From Limnoperna fortunei (Eukaryota > Mollusca > Bivalvia > Mytilida > Modiolidae): a DNA stretch of 64,000 bases. Shown here in pieces: positions 1-11,821 of the stretch (position 1 is the stretch's first letter; each line of letters begins with the position of its first letter). The position numbers were made by a program, and so were the translations under genes. The stretch covers positions 4,862,437 to 4,926,436 of the forward strand of contig OX104124.1 in the NCBI GenBank assembly GCA_944474755.1, written 5' to 3'. The notes under the pieces were generated by a model. It was given only the letters and a program-made list of their open reading frames with translations. It searched no databases and was not told the DNA's origin.

Positions 1-1161
1 TATGTATTCGTGGCGTACTACTTTTCGGCGTTTTTGGGGATGCGGACGAACCACGAAATTAAAAATTCAACTAAAAATGACCATCGACAATCTATAAAGA
101 CGCTAAACTGACGAGAGAAACTGGGACGGTTGTTTACATTGATAAAGACGATTGATGTTCAAAGGGCATTGCTAAATTGATATGTGTTCGATAAAGATGA
201 CAATTTTACATTATGAACAACTTTAGAGTGTTTATGACACTAAACAGAAAAGAATTTTTGATAAAAAAAACCATCGTTGTTTGTTATTAATTGTTTAAAC
301 GCCCTAGGAAAACAAGTACGTCCTGTTGAGCTTTTTCGTTCTAAAGTGTTGATGTATACACAAATATCAAAATCATTTACATAATTGAAATAACTGTCAA
401 TAAAGCAATCTGTTAACACCTTTCATACTGATTTCCAACTTAAAAAAAAACACTAATTATATCATGAAGTTTATTGTCAAACAAACAAAACTTACATTTT
501 AGCCTAAGGAATATACCCCACATGTACAATAAAGTGTTTATTTAGGTTGGTTTTAATAAAGTGGCATGTTTATTAAATATTTTAATTATGTTTACGATTA
601 CAAAACAAAATCTGTTTAATCTTTTTAATTTCATATTCTTTTAAAAACAAAACAGTCAATTAGAAATGTTCAGTCTCACACTGTATGTGGATACCAAATT
701 GTAAGCGATTTAATCATGTTTCTTTTTTCCGATATCCGAAAACCACGAATATCAGAACCCCATGAAATGTCATTTTCTCCAACCACGAAATTGATACCAG
801 GGAAAATAAATAAAACCACAGTAATGCATTGTTTTTTTAAATTATTCAGAAAAATTGATTACTCTGCGCGTTTATGTTTTCTAGTAATCTAACAACATAT
901 AGTTATGTAAAGCATAAACACTTAATGGTGTGCGAATGAAAAATATTTTTCATAAAACGACCACTAATTGTTCTTTCCACATTAGTATCAATATCCTAAG
1001 TCATAAACCCGAGGTACGTTCCAGTGATATTCATGTTCAACTGTAAATCACCATTATGTTTATTGAAGTATTGAACATAACATCACGAATTACGTTTTCC
1101 TTGCAGAGTTCTCGGACTTGTGATTTTAATATTAATATATAAGTATTTATAATAAACAGAC

Positions 1162-1224
1162 CTGTTTCAGTCTTCTTTTTAGTTGTCGCCTCCTCGGTTG
1201 CAGCAATTGATGTTGTCATAGGAA
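1162..1224 (-). CDS. Thr-rich stalk exon, copy 1 of a duplicated pair
   Basis: This 63-nt, phase 1-1 exon reads VPMTTSIAATEEATTKKKTE on the minus strand, with acceptor CATAAG and donor CAG|GTCTGT. It is nearly identical to the exon at 5568-5630 and was duplicated with it. It is the most downstream exon visible. Because it ends in phase 1 and no stop follows before the donor, the gene continues beyond base 1 of the window, where a membrane segment would be expected. The short length makes a call from this exon alone weak. The conservation of frame and both splice sites in two copies strengthens it. Confidence 0.62.
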
Positions 1225-2454
1225 CTTATGAAATGTAATAATATGATTTACTACGTTTCTCACATTGTTATTCTCAAATGATTTATATATCTAATATCTA
1301 CAGTAAACTACATTTGGATACATATAATTGGCCTGTACACAAGGTATGTGTTTTATATCTTTAAATTCTAGTTGATCACCGTTCAACAACCAAAGATTCA
1401 ATGAATACTTTTCAGCACGCATTTTTGGCTTGCTTAAAGATTATTAATTACGTGTGTTATACTTGCATTTCGGCCTTTACAGTCTCGGAAAAGTTTTCGC
1501 AGTAAAATACATCAAAAGTTAATGGTAATTAAATACTCAATTTAAAGTGCATGAAAGCCAACTGTCTTGACAGAAGAACTTGTCCACAACAATAAAAGCT
1601 TGGATTTACAGGACAGGTTAGGAATTTAGCAATTAACAGATTTAAAATGGCGTGCAATTCAGCGTTTGCAATAGCTTCAAATTTTAGCACCTATTATACA
1701 CATCGGTAATGGTCATATCTCACGGATTCTTACCTTGCATGAATAATATTTATGTGTATATTTTCTTGATACGTTTACTGCTTTCAAATAAAAAAAAATA
1801 TTTTAAATGGCCTTATTAAAATAATCCTTTAAAATCATTACAAATCGGGTAACTATTACATATTATGACGAGTGACTTATTATGTTTAAGGTCACTTTAT
1901 ATGGTTTTTTTTAATACATTTTTTACAAGGATACTACCTTAGCAACATCTTATGGTCTGAAAGCAATTGCATGTTAGTTCAAATACGCATTTTAGAAGAA
2001 AACATTCCAATTTAATAATGATCAGTTAAAAAGACTACTACATTTGTCAAATTATTATAAGTCGTTTGTTCTTGTTTTACAGTTTGTCAAAATTGGACAT
2101 GGAACGGCTGTGAAATACCATTTAAAAATCAAGACTGAAATAAAAAAAACGTAATATTGAAACACATTATCATAATAGAAAAACAACAAGGGAAGAACAT
2201 AATAAAGTTTCTTGTTTAGAAGCAGAGTTGGTTGCTATTAATTGTGCATCAGTCAATATTTACAATACATTGTGTTCTGACAAATTATCTGCATTGTAAA
2301 GCAGAACATTTTCACAGTCGTTATACTCTTCTATTGTAATTGCAGTATAGCTTAATCTATAGTATCTATATTCAGATTATGCTACCGAATGTTGTGTTCA
2401 TTGCATAACTGTCAGACGTGTTAATATTTAATTACTTAAAACCTTATTATGTAC

Positions 2455-2520
2455 CTGTTGTGGCCGGTGTTTTAACTGCTACCTGCTTTGATGTCGGAGT
2501 TGGCTTTTTCGTAGTCGAAA
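2455..2520 (-). CDS. Thr/Pro-rich stalk exon, 66 nt
   Basis: The minus strand between ATTAAATTAG and CAG|GTACAT is open and encodes STTKKPTPTSKQVAVKTPAT followed by T. This is a Thr, Pro and Lys-rich peptide of the mucin-stalk type. The exon is 66 nt and phase 1-1, like the two 63-nt exons on either side. It lies in a stretch (about 2275-2858) present in the first copy of the 4.4-kb duplication and absent from the second, so one copy either lost or gained it. The opposite strand has a longer ORF here (2418-2657), but its product has no recognisable features and I treat it as a shadow. The exon call rests on composition, splice sites and phase only. Confidence 0.55.
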
Positions 2521-3310
2521 CTAATTTAATGAAACAAAATATAATATTATTGTTAAACTTCATGTTGTCAAACTTACTATTCCTAATTAAGAGTAAATCT
2601 TCGGGGCCTGTTTATATCTCTCACATTTTTAAGGTGTGCCGTTATAGTATCTGTTGACATCAATAGCTTGACTCGTTTAAATGTACAAACACATTTACAT
2701 CACCTGATCTTTGTTGACACACCAAAATCTGTGAATTTTGATAAATCATTTGTTGCTATTTATTTGCGAATTTCACACTAGTAGTCTGTGCTTTGTTTAA
2801 GAGGTGGTCCTTGACCTAAACAGCAATTATTCAGACCAAAAAAAAACAAAAATTCAGCATGTCGTTGACTAAATTGTTAAATGGCGTTAGGTAAGTGAAA
2901 CAACATCAACGATACCATTGTTTTTGAATGTATTACATGAGTATATCAACATATGTTGTTGCATCAGTACGTTAGAAACCAAATGATTTCGAAATCTTAA
3001 AGAATATCTTTTGTTGTTCTGTCGGGTTTCTTTGATTTTAATATTTATTAAGCAAACACATTAGGAACATAATACGCTTCTCTGTTTACCCACCTCATGC
3101 AAAAACGACATTTGTATTCAAGGAGCATATGACTCCTCATATTCCTATTAAACGTCCGTTTTATGGACGAAATGACGTTAGATATTATTGGCTAGTCAGT
3201 AATATTAGACAAAATATATGTCAAAAATCGAAAAAATTAAAGCAAAAGTGTGAGGAGAATTAAAGTTAACAGTTAAAGAACTTGAAGTAAAAAGTTCAAC
3301 AGTTATATCA

Positions 3311-4125
3311 ACTACGTCAGACGCGCTTACTATAATCAACACTCATAAGTGGCGCTCAAACCAATATTTAAAATCCAAATGAACGATATGGTGTACAGCT
3401 TTTATTACAAAAATTCGAAAACGTTATACCAAGTCGGCTAATGATATCTACACCTTGAAAATAGAACACCCTAAACTTAAACAATTTTTTAACATTTCAT
3501 GAAAGTAAATTTAGACAATATCATATCAATGAAAGAATTAATATTTTTCCTGTCAGCACCAAAGTGTGACTACTAGGCTAGTGATACCCTTGGGGACTGT
3601 CCACCAGCGGAGGCATCGACCCAGCAAATTAAATGTCATAAAAGATACCATGGTTAATAGAATTTACTACGTCAGACGCGCGTTTCGTCTAATCAAGACT
3701 CATCAGTTACGCTCGAACCCAAACAATATTTAAATTTCAAATGAATGAGATATTGCAAAGCTTTTGTCAACAAAATTCGTTAACGTTACGCCAAGTCCGG
3801 CTTAGGCTATCTACACCTTGAAAATAGAAAAAAGCTTAGAATTTAAATGATATTTGAAATTTCAGGGCAGTAAATTTAAAGACAGACTATATCACTGAAA
3901 GAATCCATGATATTACTGTCAGCACCGAAGTGTGACTACTGGGCTGGTGATACCATCGGGGACTACAAGTTCAACAGCAGAGGCATCGACCCATGGTTGC
4001 AAATAAAATGTCATAAAAGATACCAAGGTTAATAGAGTTTACTTCGTCAGACACGCGTTTCGTCTAATCAAAACTTATCAGGGGCGCTCAAACGCAAATA
4101 ATATATAAAATCCAAATAAATGATT
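3311..4125. repeat. Two and a quarter tandem units of a 355-375-bp bivalve repeat
   Basis: Units begin with ACTACGTCAGACGCG or close variants at 3311, 3666 and 4041, giving periods of 355 and 375 bp. Each unit has the landmarks ACTCATMAG, GGCGCTCAAAC, TTGAAAATAGAA and GTGACTACT. The third unit is cut off at about 4125, next to an antisense SINE fragment. A further partial copy lies at about 48078-48135. The repeat has no coding potential and separates the two copies of the 4.4-kb tandem duplication. Confidence 0.8.
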
Positions 4126-4127
4126 TA

Positions 4128-4215
4128 ATTGGGGTAGGAAGCCGGAGTACCTGGAGAAAACCCCGACCTGCGTAGGAAAACTGGCAATTTTCGTCAATTA
4201 ACTTCGAAAGTGTAA
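4128..4215 (-). mobile_element. SINE 3' fragment, antisense
   Basis: Read on the minus strand this contains TTTTCCTACGCAGGTCGGGG, TTTTCTCC and GTACTCCGGCTTCC. This is the conserved central block of the tRNA-derived SINEs seen elsewhere in the window (14881-15130 and 5788-5918). The tRNA-like head is absent. Confidence 0.6.
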
Positions 4216-5567
4216 TTAAGTGGATCCAAAAATTATCGAAAGGACAACGGGTCTGTGCAAGGAAAAAAGAACTTAATTTAATCAACTATAACAGTAAATA
4301 TATATAAGAAAATCATTAAAAACCAACAAGAAAGAAAAATAAAAAATGGCAGATTAATACGAACAGTCAATTGATATTTAATGCATACCAGTAAAAATAC
4401 ATATTGTGGTTTTTTTTATTAGTGGTGTACCATTTTGCAGCGTTTTCAGGGATGGTGACGGACCACGAAATGAAAACTTCAACAAATAATGACCATAGAC
4501 AATCTATAAAGACGCTAAACTGACGAGAGAAACTGATATGGAACGGTTGTTTACATGGATAAAGACGATTGATGTTCAAAGGACATTGCTCTGTGACATG
4601 TGTTCGATAGAGATGACAATTTTACATTAAGAACAACTTTAGAGTGTTTATGACACTAAACAGAAATGAATTGTTGATAAAAAAACATCGTTGTTTGATA
4701 TTAATTGTTTAAACGCCCTAGGAATGCGAATACGTCCTGTTGAGCCTTTTCGTTGTAAAGTGTTGATGTATACACACATATTAATCATTTCCATAATTGA
4801 AATAACTGTCAATAAAGCAATATGTTAACACCTTTTATACTGATTTCCATCTTCAAAAAACACTAATTATATCATGAAGTTTATTGTCAAACAAACAAAA
4901 CTTACTTTTTAGCCTAAGGAATATACCCCACATGTACAATAAAGTGTTTATTTAGGTTGGTTTTAATAAAGTGGCATGTTTATTAAATATATTAAGTTTG
5001 TTTGCGATTACAAAACAAAAACTGTTTAATCTTTTTAACCTCATGTTCTTTTAAGAACAAAACAATCAATTAGAAATGTTCAGTCTCACTCTGTATTTGG
5101 ATGCCAAATTATTAGGGATTTTATCATGTTTCTTTTTTCCGATTTCCGCGAACCACGAATGTACGAACCCCACGAAATGTCTTTTTCTCCAACCACGAAA
5201 TTGATACTAAGGAAAATAAATAAAACCACAGTATTACATTGTTTTCTAAATGATTCAGAAAAAGTTATTACTCTGCGCGTTTATGCGTTGTAGTAATTTA
5301 ACAGCAGTATAGTTATGTAAAGCACAAACACTTAATGGTGTGCGAATGAAAGATTTTTTTCATAAAACGATCACTAATTGTTCTGTCCACAATATTATAA
5401 ATATCCTAAGTCATAAACCCGAGTTAAAAGTGATATTCATGTTCAACTGTAAATCACCCTTGTGTTTATTGTAGTATTGAGCATAACATCACGAACTACG
5501 TTTTCCTTGCAGGGTTCTCGGACTTGTGATTTCAATATTAATATATAAGTATTTCTAATATACAGAC

Positions 5568-5630
5568 CTGTTTCAGTCTTCGTTTTAGTTGTCGCCTCCT
5601 CGGTTGTAGCAATTGATGTTGGCATAGGAA
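5568..5630 (-). CDS. Thr-rich stalk exon, copy 2 of a duplicated pair
   Basis: This 63-nt exon encodes about 21 residues and reads VPMPTSIATTEEATTKTKTE after the first shared codon. Thr is the main residue, mixed with Glu and Lys, and no hydrophobic core is present. The composition suits an O-glycosylated stalk between an LRR ectodomain and a membrane anchor. The acceptor is CATAAG and the donor is CAG|GTCTGT. The phase is 1-1, so inclusion or skipping keeps the frame. It is the paralogue of the exon at 1162-1224, which lies at the same place in the other copy of the 4.4-kb tandem duplication. Few differences separate them, and both keep intact splice sites. The match of phase with the LRRCT exon supports membership of the same gene. 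Confidence 0.66.
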
Positions 5631-5787
5631 CTTATGTAATGTAATAATATTATTTGGTATTATTAAGTTTCTCACATAGTTATTTTCAAATGACTTATAT
5701 ATCTAATATCTACTGTTAAACTATATTGGGATGCATATAATTAACCAGTATACAATGTATGAATTTTAATATCTTTAAATTCTAGTT

Positions 5788-5918
5788 CAGTTTTCATACT
5801 GCAGGTCGGGAGTTTTCTCCGGGTACTCCGGCTTCTTCCACAATAAAAACTTGACGCCATGATATAGCTGAAAAATTGATGAAAATGGCGTTAAACATCA
5901 TTCGAACAAACAAACAAT
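5788..5918 (+). mobile_element. 5'-truncated SINE with target-site duplication
   Basis: The insert has CAGGTCGGGAGTTTTCTCCG, GTACTCCGGCTTC, GACGCCATGATATAG and GGCGTTAAACATCATTCGAA, ending in a CAAACAAACAATA tail. Flanking near-identical 11-12-bp sequences (AAATTCTAGTT at 5777-5787 and AAATTATAGTTG at 5919-5930) look like a target-site duplication. Copy 1 of the tandem duplication has the empty site at about 1365-1375. The insertion therefore came after the duplication. The tRNA-like promoter region is missing. Confidence 0.75.
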
Positions 5919-7601
5919 AAATTATAGTTGAATACCGTTCAACAACCGAAGATTCATCGAATACTTTTCAGCACGCGTTATTGGCTTGGTTAAGAATTAA
6001 ACACTAAAGAGAGCATTATCAATTATGTGTGTTATACTTGCATTTCGGCATTTAAAGTCTCGCAAAAATTACATCAAAAGTTAATGGAAATTATTAAATA
6101 CTGAATTTAAAGACTATGAAAGGCAACTGTCTTCACAGAAAAAACTTGTCAACAACAATAAAAGCGTTATTGGATTTACAGGACAGGCTAGGAATTAAGT
6201 ACTTAAAAGATTATAAATGGCGTGCATTTCAGCGTTATAAATCTCTTCAATACATAGCCTGTCTGCCACTTGTTATTTTCACACAACAAGTGTTTCAAAT
6301 AGCCTTATTCAAAGAATCCTTGAAAACGTTTATTCATCATTAGAAATCGGGTAACTATTACATATTATGACGAGTGACTTATTATGTTTAAGGTCACTTT
6401 ATATGGGTTTTACTTAATACATTTTGCACAAGGATACTATCTTAGCAACATCTTATAGTCTGAAAGCAATTGAATGTTAGTTCAATTACGCATTTCAGAA
6501 AAAAAAATTCAAATTTAATAATAATAATCAGTTTGAACGACTACTATATATATATTAGTAAACATTTGTTAAATTATTATAAGTCGATTAGTTCTTGTTT
6601 TACACCTTTAATTTTGTTTTATCATCAAATAAAGATTAATCAAATATCTACGTTGTGATCCAACTGAGATTGTAAGCATGTTTCCCCAAAATAAGCCCTT
6701 TGTCAACCATTGAGGCTGAGGTAAAGGTAAACACACACACAGACACAATCATACATTGCGTGCGTAAAATGATTTCTGGCATTGAATATCTCATTCTAAT
6801 TTTCTGCAGTCCAATACGAGTTAAACAGCTGACAAGTATCAGAAACCAACTGTTTACAAGACACATTTTAAGTAAAAGTATGATTAAAAACATTCTATCA
6901 AAATATGCATTCATTTCTTCAAACGTACAATATATTGAAACACATGTGATCATAATAGAAAAACAACAAGGGAACAACATAATGGAGTTTCTGTTTCAGA
7001 AGGAGAGTTGCTATTAACTGTGCATCAGTCAATATTCACAACACATTATGTCATGGACTAAATTGTTAAATGACTTTAGGTTAGCGAACTAACATCAACG
7101 ATACCATTGTTGTTTGACTGTTTTACACAAGTATATCAACAAATGATGTCACATCAGTTACGTTAGAAACTAAATGATTTGGAAATCTAATATACCTATG
7201 GATTTCTTTTCAATAAGTAAATTGGTACAGGAGACACCTATCGTGTGTTTTTCAATATTCAGGATTCGTTTTTAGATTCAGGGCAATCGTTCATTTTGCC
7301 GTAAGATATTATTGATGGTTTTCGTAACCATGAACACTCTGAATTAATATTTTATCTTTTCACAAATTTTGAGAACGCAGAGTGAGACTAAATATATCTT
7401 TTTTTTTGTTAAACAAGAACAAAGATCGCGTGTTGTACAAAAAGTATCTTCTTATAGTTCCTAACTAAATTATACTTAAAGATGTCAGCCGATTAAACAG
7501 GTACAGATTACTCTGACACAAATACACAAAATGTTTCAGCATACTTGGTCTTTATTCTGTCGAGTTTGTTATAATACCGTTGTTATTAATTCAATACTTA
7601 C

Positions 7602-7747
7602 CCGTACAATTCGAAATTTCCACCTCACGAAGCGCTTTGCCGTTATTACATGTTGCTTTATTTACAAACAGTTGTAATCTTGATTTCATCCATGCTTGAA
7701 AATCTTCCATTGCGCAATCACATGTTAGTGGGTTCCCTTCTAGATCC
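7602..7747 (-). CDS. LRR C-terminal cap (LRRCT) exon
   Basis: The exon is 146 nt on the minus strand, with acceptor CTTTTCAG and donor GTAAGT. The product begins DLEGNPLTCDCAMEDFQAWM and continues through KATCNNGKALREVE to ISNCT. The NPLTCDC start, the W of QAW and the two later cysteines (TCNN and NCT) are the hallmark of LRRCT caps, which close the solenoid with two disulfide bonds. The first base completes a leucine codon begun in the preceding LRR exon. The exon ends one base into the next codon, as required by the stalk exon at 5.6 kb. This cap shows the protein is extracellular or secreted (family knowledge). An intronic repeat shared with 49.2 kb begins about 15 bp from its acceptor. 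Confidence 0.88.
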
Positions 7748-7761
7748 CTGAAAAGAATCTT

Positions 7762-8000
7762 GATATATTTAAGTGTGTAGGACTTTCGTCATCATAACAC
7801 AAAAATAAAGCAACTGAAACAATCAAGTAAGATTTAACCACATATATTTTTGTAATTACAATAACTTTTAAAGACTGCGCTTTATATTAGATAAACGCAA
7901 GGTTTTTTATAGGGATTGACAACACACTAAACACTGTACTCTATGTTAACACTGTATTGTTGCCTCATGTTGCCAATCACATGAAATTACGTGATGACTT
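7762..8000. repeat. Intronic repeat shared with 49184-49424
   Basis: About 240 bp beginning TTTAAGTGTGTAGGACTTTCG and running through AGGGATTGACAACAC and TTAACACTGTA matches 49184-49424 in the same orientation. The two are clearly related but differ at many bases. Part of the second copy forms the left arm of a foldback element at 49339-49858, so this is probably a dispersed half-element. No coding sequence is present. Confidence 0.7.
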
Positions 8001-8239
8001 AGAGTGCAACTATTACTTTAATTGTTATCTTCTAACATTGAATATTGGTTTTATTATGTACTATTTTTGATAGCAAATAGCTAAAATGAAGAAAAGTTCA
8101 GGCATTACTTTTCAGTTTTATATTATTTAAAAAGATGTTATGATAAAAACAAGCAAGAAAACCTACAGAACAATTAAAGCCGAAAGTCAAGGAACAATTA
8201 CAAATCAGGATATAAACAAACATATACAGCGCAACACAC

Positions 8240-10374
8240 ACCAAATATTTCATGGCGTTCCAGTGTTTTTATTGGGGATGGGGTTGGAGGAAGCCGGAGT
8301 ACATTTCTACTCAATTAGTTTGGAGTCGGGCATACCCTTCCTACAGTTATTTGCAAATCCGCAACCTGTTCACATGCATGTGATAAATAGTCGATTACTA
8401 ACCAATCAGGCACCGAGGCTCGAAAAGTCTACGAATACTGCAGTTAAGCATAACAAATGTGTTACAGATAGACACGTTTTTTATGGTAAGAAATATAATT
8501 TTTTTTAGTGTAAACATTGTCATTACAGCCATATCGATCAAACAGAACCTTTTCAAAACTTTAAAAGAGCGTCCTTCAATTTGAATAATAATAATTATTG
8601 CATTGATTGATTGATTGATTGGATGTTTGCTTTACTTACCCGCGAGCAGTATTTCAGCTTTATTCAGGACGAAAACAAGTTTAATACCAATCAATTAGCG
8701 AAAGATGGACCGAAGGGAAAACATTTTGAATGCCACTGGACAAATATTGGGTATGGGTAGGGGCGGAAAAATTACCTTTTTGCGCCTACTTTTTTAAATC
8801 TTCAAAAGGGATGCAAATTGCAAGTTGAGTGGCAATCTCAGAACACGTCATCCACTATGGTCCTCGACACGGCTTTTCCGTATTATGGCATACCCCTACC
8901 CCAAGGAGTCATCCCCTATCCGCTACCTGTGGGCACGCTTGGCAGTTCTGTGAACCCTAGTAACTCATTTGAAATACTATCGATTTATAAGGAAAACATG
9001 TATGCTTATATATCATTAAATATCGAACGCCTATAACAGTCATCGACAAAAAACAAAACATTAATTAAAATGTCATTTTCCATGAATGTGAACTATGATT
9101 TTTTTGAGTAAACACAAAATTATAGTACAAAACGTATCTTTAAAAAAATTCGTTGTATGTTTCAAAAACTCATAGAATATTTACAAATCTTATTTAATTA
9201 TTAAAGAATAGATAACAAAAAGGCGTGTACAATATTAAAAGTACTTCGCCTTTGATATTTTATGAAACAAAAATTCGAAACTGTGACGGCAAGAATGCGA
9301 AAAACAGGATTTATTTTCATCTTACGCTTACATGTTTGCATCTTTAACTTGGAATTGTCTATATACAAGCATGTTTAGCAGTAAATTCTTTAATTGATAT
9401 TAAATTCTTGTAAATTCATGTGACATGAAACAATGAATAGAATATACAATAGATGTTTCCGCTTTTGTCATAATTCTTATTTAGTATTAACCCGGAATTC
9501 TAAGGAATTGTGGCACAGAAAAAAATCTTCTTAAGCGTTTATAATAAAAGAGACTCGACCTCGGTTGTTAAGGTAGCAGTAATTCACTATTGATCACCGA
9601 GGTTGTCTGTTCGACTCCTGCAGCGAGATGGTGCGCTCGACTCATCACTAAATTTGGAGAGCACAAGTTGTCCTCTCGAAGGTCGATGGTTTCGCTTGGT
9701 ACTCCAACTCTTCATTAATATGGTGTTTAACAAACTTCAAACGAATATACATCCAAATAATTCTAACACGAAAGCGCAAAGTAAAAAATTATGATTACGC
9801 CTTCATGTTTTTCGTCTTTTTACGCTTTATAAAACGTTATAAGATGAATACCAGTCTGAGGTATACCTAGGCACGTGAGGTCAAATATTTGTTGAAGTCA
9901 TCGGATTTTTTTTAATTAAGTTTTTTTAATTATTTGTTTTTAAATGAAATTACACTATGTGATGTTTATATTCCCTTACAAATGCGTTAGTTATAGATTG
10001 GGGGAATTTCTATTGATATCATTTATAACTTTAGACTAGTTTAAGCCTTATGTTTAGATAAAACGAGCTAAGATTATGAAAAACATTTTTGTACTTGTAA
10101 TATTTGCGAGTGAAACGAATTTTCACATTTTGAAATATTAATTTCACTGACCGAGAACTGAATTGACGGATTGTAGCGATCAGTCCAAATCAATCCGTCA
10201 GATCAGACAAATCGTTCCTTATCCGTCAATTGACGGATGGACCGATTGGGAACGATTTGACGGATTGGTAATGTTTTAACTGATCTGACTAATTGATAAC
10301 TGATTGCTGACGGATTTTGGAACGCTGACGGATCGGTGACGGATTGCTAAAAGTGTTTGCAATCTCAAGTACTG
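8240..10374 (-). mobile_element. Element A: inverted, outer-truncated copy of the large TA/TIR element
   Basis: This segment is the inverted counterpart of element B (12881-16545). Its inner end is intact: reading backwards from 10374 the sequence is CAGTACTTGAGATTGCAAAC, followed by several ATCCGTCA subterminal repeats, and it is bordered by TA at 10375-10376. The outer end is missing: similarity to the second assembly (57795 onward) starts abruptly near 8240. No transposase-like ORF was found, so it is non-autonomous. The CAGT terminus and TA border resemble Tc1/mariner-type elements (family knowledge), though this one is unusually long. Long ORFs inside it, such as 8140-8508 and 9603-9794, have no recognisable features and appear to be accidental. 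Confidence 0.72.
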
Positions 10375-10376
10375 TA

Positions 10377-10450
10377 GCCTGTCAACACTGAGATTGCCGG
10401 TTCGAGTCTCACTCATGCAGCCAGGATGAACTCTACTATTTTCGTTAAAC
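10377..10450 (+). mobile_element. SINE 3' half, left behind by element A insertion
   Basis: Directly after the TA of element A the sequence reads GCCTGTCAACACTGAGATTG and then GGTTCGAGTCTCACTCATGC. This is the box-B part of the SINE seen whole at 45248-45500. The matching 5' half is not beside element A here, where A's outer end is lost. It lies at 56721-56763, directly outside the outer end of the duplicated element A. Confidence 0.75.
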
Positions 10451-11821
10451 AACATAAAAAGAAATTGAAAAATCTTTTGTCAGAACTTTTGTCACGCTTT
10501 ATAAAAAATGCAACAATTTGTTTGTGACAAAATAGATTTGACGTTATCTATATTTTATTATTACTATTGCTTCAATTATTATAAATACATGTAGCACTTA
10601 TAAAGAGCGAGGATATGTTAATGCAATTCACATTGGGTTTCTTTTTTTCTTTTTGTTTCACAAATTTGTTTTAGTATAAAGCCTAAATTCTTAAAATTTC
10701 AGAACATTGATTGATTGAATGGATGTTTGCATTACGTCCAGCGAGCAGTATTTCAGTTATATTCAGGACGGGGACAAGTAAACAAACAGTACATCAATTG
10801 AAAAAGGGGTTGGCTAAGACACATGAAACAAAAATTTAACTGGCGATGGAAACGTACGGAGTATTGGGTAAGGTCGAAGAATTAACCTTTTGTAGCGGCT
10901 ACAATGAGCCTACTCACTTTAGAAATATACAAAAGGTGATCGTACAAGGAGCGGGGCGGCGCTGGGCTGCTCTGTGGGTCGAGGACTGGGAACCGTCCCA
11001 GTATGGTCCCAGAATTGGAGAGCAAAAAATTAGCTTAAACATATGCCGGTATCACTGTCTACCAACACTTGTTTGTTCAGATTGAATATTTCAGTGGGAT
11101 GTTCATACTCGACGATATGTTCTCTAACAATATTTTCAGCTCTCAAATCGTTATAAGTAGCGTTATTAACAATTCAAGCACATTAAATGATAACCATTAA
11201 GTACGCATTCAGTTATTTCAAATAAATGATTGACATACATATTTGGTAGTACCGATCAAACACGTCTCATATTTACGGATTTTTATGTAAGTCTTAGCCA
11301 GCATTAATTAAAAAAATAAATCTGCAATTAAATAATTTGCTAGTTTTTCAGTACCAAAACCAAAACACTGTGCTCTGATAGTGGACGTTATTTCATTTGA
11401 AATGTAATATTATACCAATCCCTGCTTTTATTTTATCATTAGTTTTCAGGTTATCAGTTCCACTATGGGTCTTATTTTATTAGTTGTTTTTAATAACAAT
11501 ATGTGTGTTGCTATCTTTCGTATATCTTTCCAAGGAAATCAATGACAAAATTCTTTAACTTTTTTATTTGGACACAAATCGGATTAAAGCGAAATAAATA
11601 TGTCATATAATTTCAACATTCACGAAGTAAATGTGAATTGAATTGTACGTTTATGTTTTTGACATAATTCAATTATTACATGCGCTACTTCTATGAAATG
11701 ACTTTTCTTTGTTTGTACAACTTTATTCTAATGCTGAACGCTACTTGAAATAGATCGTTTAGCATCACCATTTACTACAAATTTATGTTAATATGAATAT
11801 TATGTATGTTGCAAAACTTAC
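10451..11821. other. Intronic stretch without a recognised gene
   Basis: AT-rich DNA between element A and the 11.8-kb LRR exon. An ORF at 10846-11085 (+) has a more protein-like composition (GAGRRWAALWVEDWEP) than its surroundings. It has no recognised domain, start context or splice partner, and the region around 10710-10790 resembles the interior of elements A and B. No gene is supported here. Confidence 0.6.

Larger units (their letters stand above)
1..3010. repeat. 4.4-kb tandem duplication, copy 1 (cut by window edge)
   Basis: Bases 1 to about 3010 align with about 4410-7190 at an offset near 4.41 kb. Matching anchors include the GACGCTAAACTGACGAGAG block (about 98 and 4509), the stalk exon (1162 and 5568) and ACATCAACGATACCATTG (about 2905 and 7095). 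Divergence is substantial, with scattered substitutions and small indels, so the event is not recent. Copy 1 holds an extra 0.58 kb (about 2275-2858) that includes the Thr/Pro exon. Copy 2 holds an extra SINE at 5788-5918. The left boundary lies outside the window. Confidence 0.85.
4410..7190. repeat. 4.4-kb tandem duplication, copy 2
   Basis: Second copy of the duplicated block, in direct orientation. It carries the stalk exon at 5568-5630 and a SINE insertion absent from copy 1. The stretch from about 6350 to 7600 contains no supported gene. The opposed ORFs at 6648-6980 (-) and 6700-7017 (+) overlap almost completely and neither shows a recognisable domain. Confidence 0.85.

Noticed and set aside
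2418..2657. 79-codon plus-strand ORF with a hydrophobic stretch
   Set aside because: The opposite strand carries a phase-consistent Thr/Pro exon with both splice sites, which explains the open stretch better.
3311..4125. Regular repeats that might suggest a CRISPR-like array
   Set aside because: The units are 355-375 bp and diverged, far from the repeat-spacer pattern, and the genome is eukaryotic.
6648..7017. Opposed ORFs of 110 and 105 codons on both strands
   Set aside because: They overlap almost completely, show no domain, and the related sequence in the other tandem copy (about 2160-2230) does not keep either frame open.
8140..8508. 122-codon ORF on the plus strand
   Set aside because: It crosses the breakpoint near 8240 where element A begins, and the corresponding sequence at 57800 does not keep the frame. 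It is a chance ORF.
8603..8621. GATT microsatellite
   Set aside because: A short simple repeat present in both assemblies (also near 58138). No further meaning is seen.
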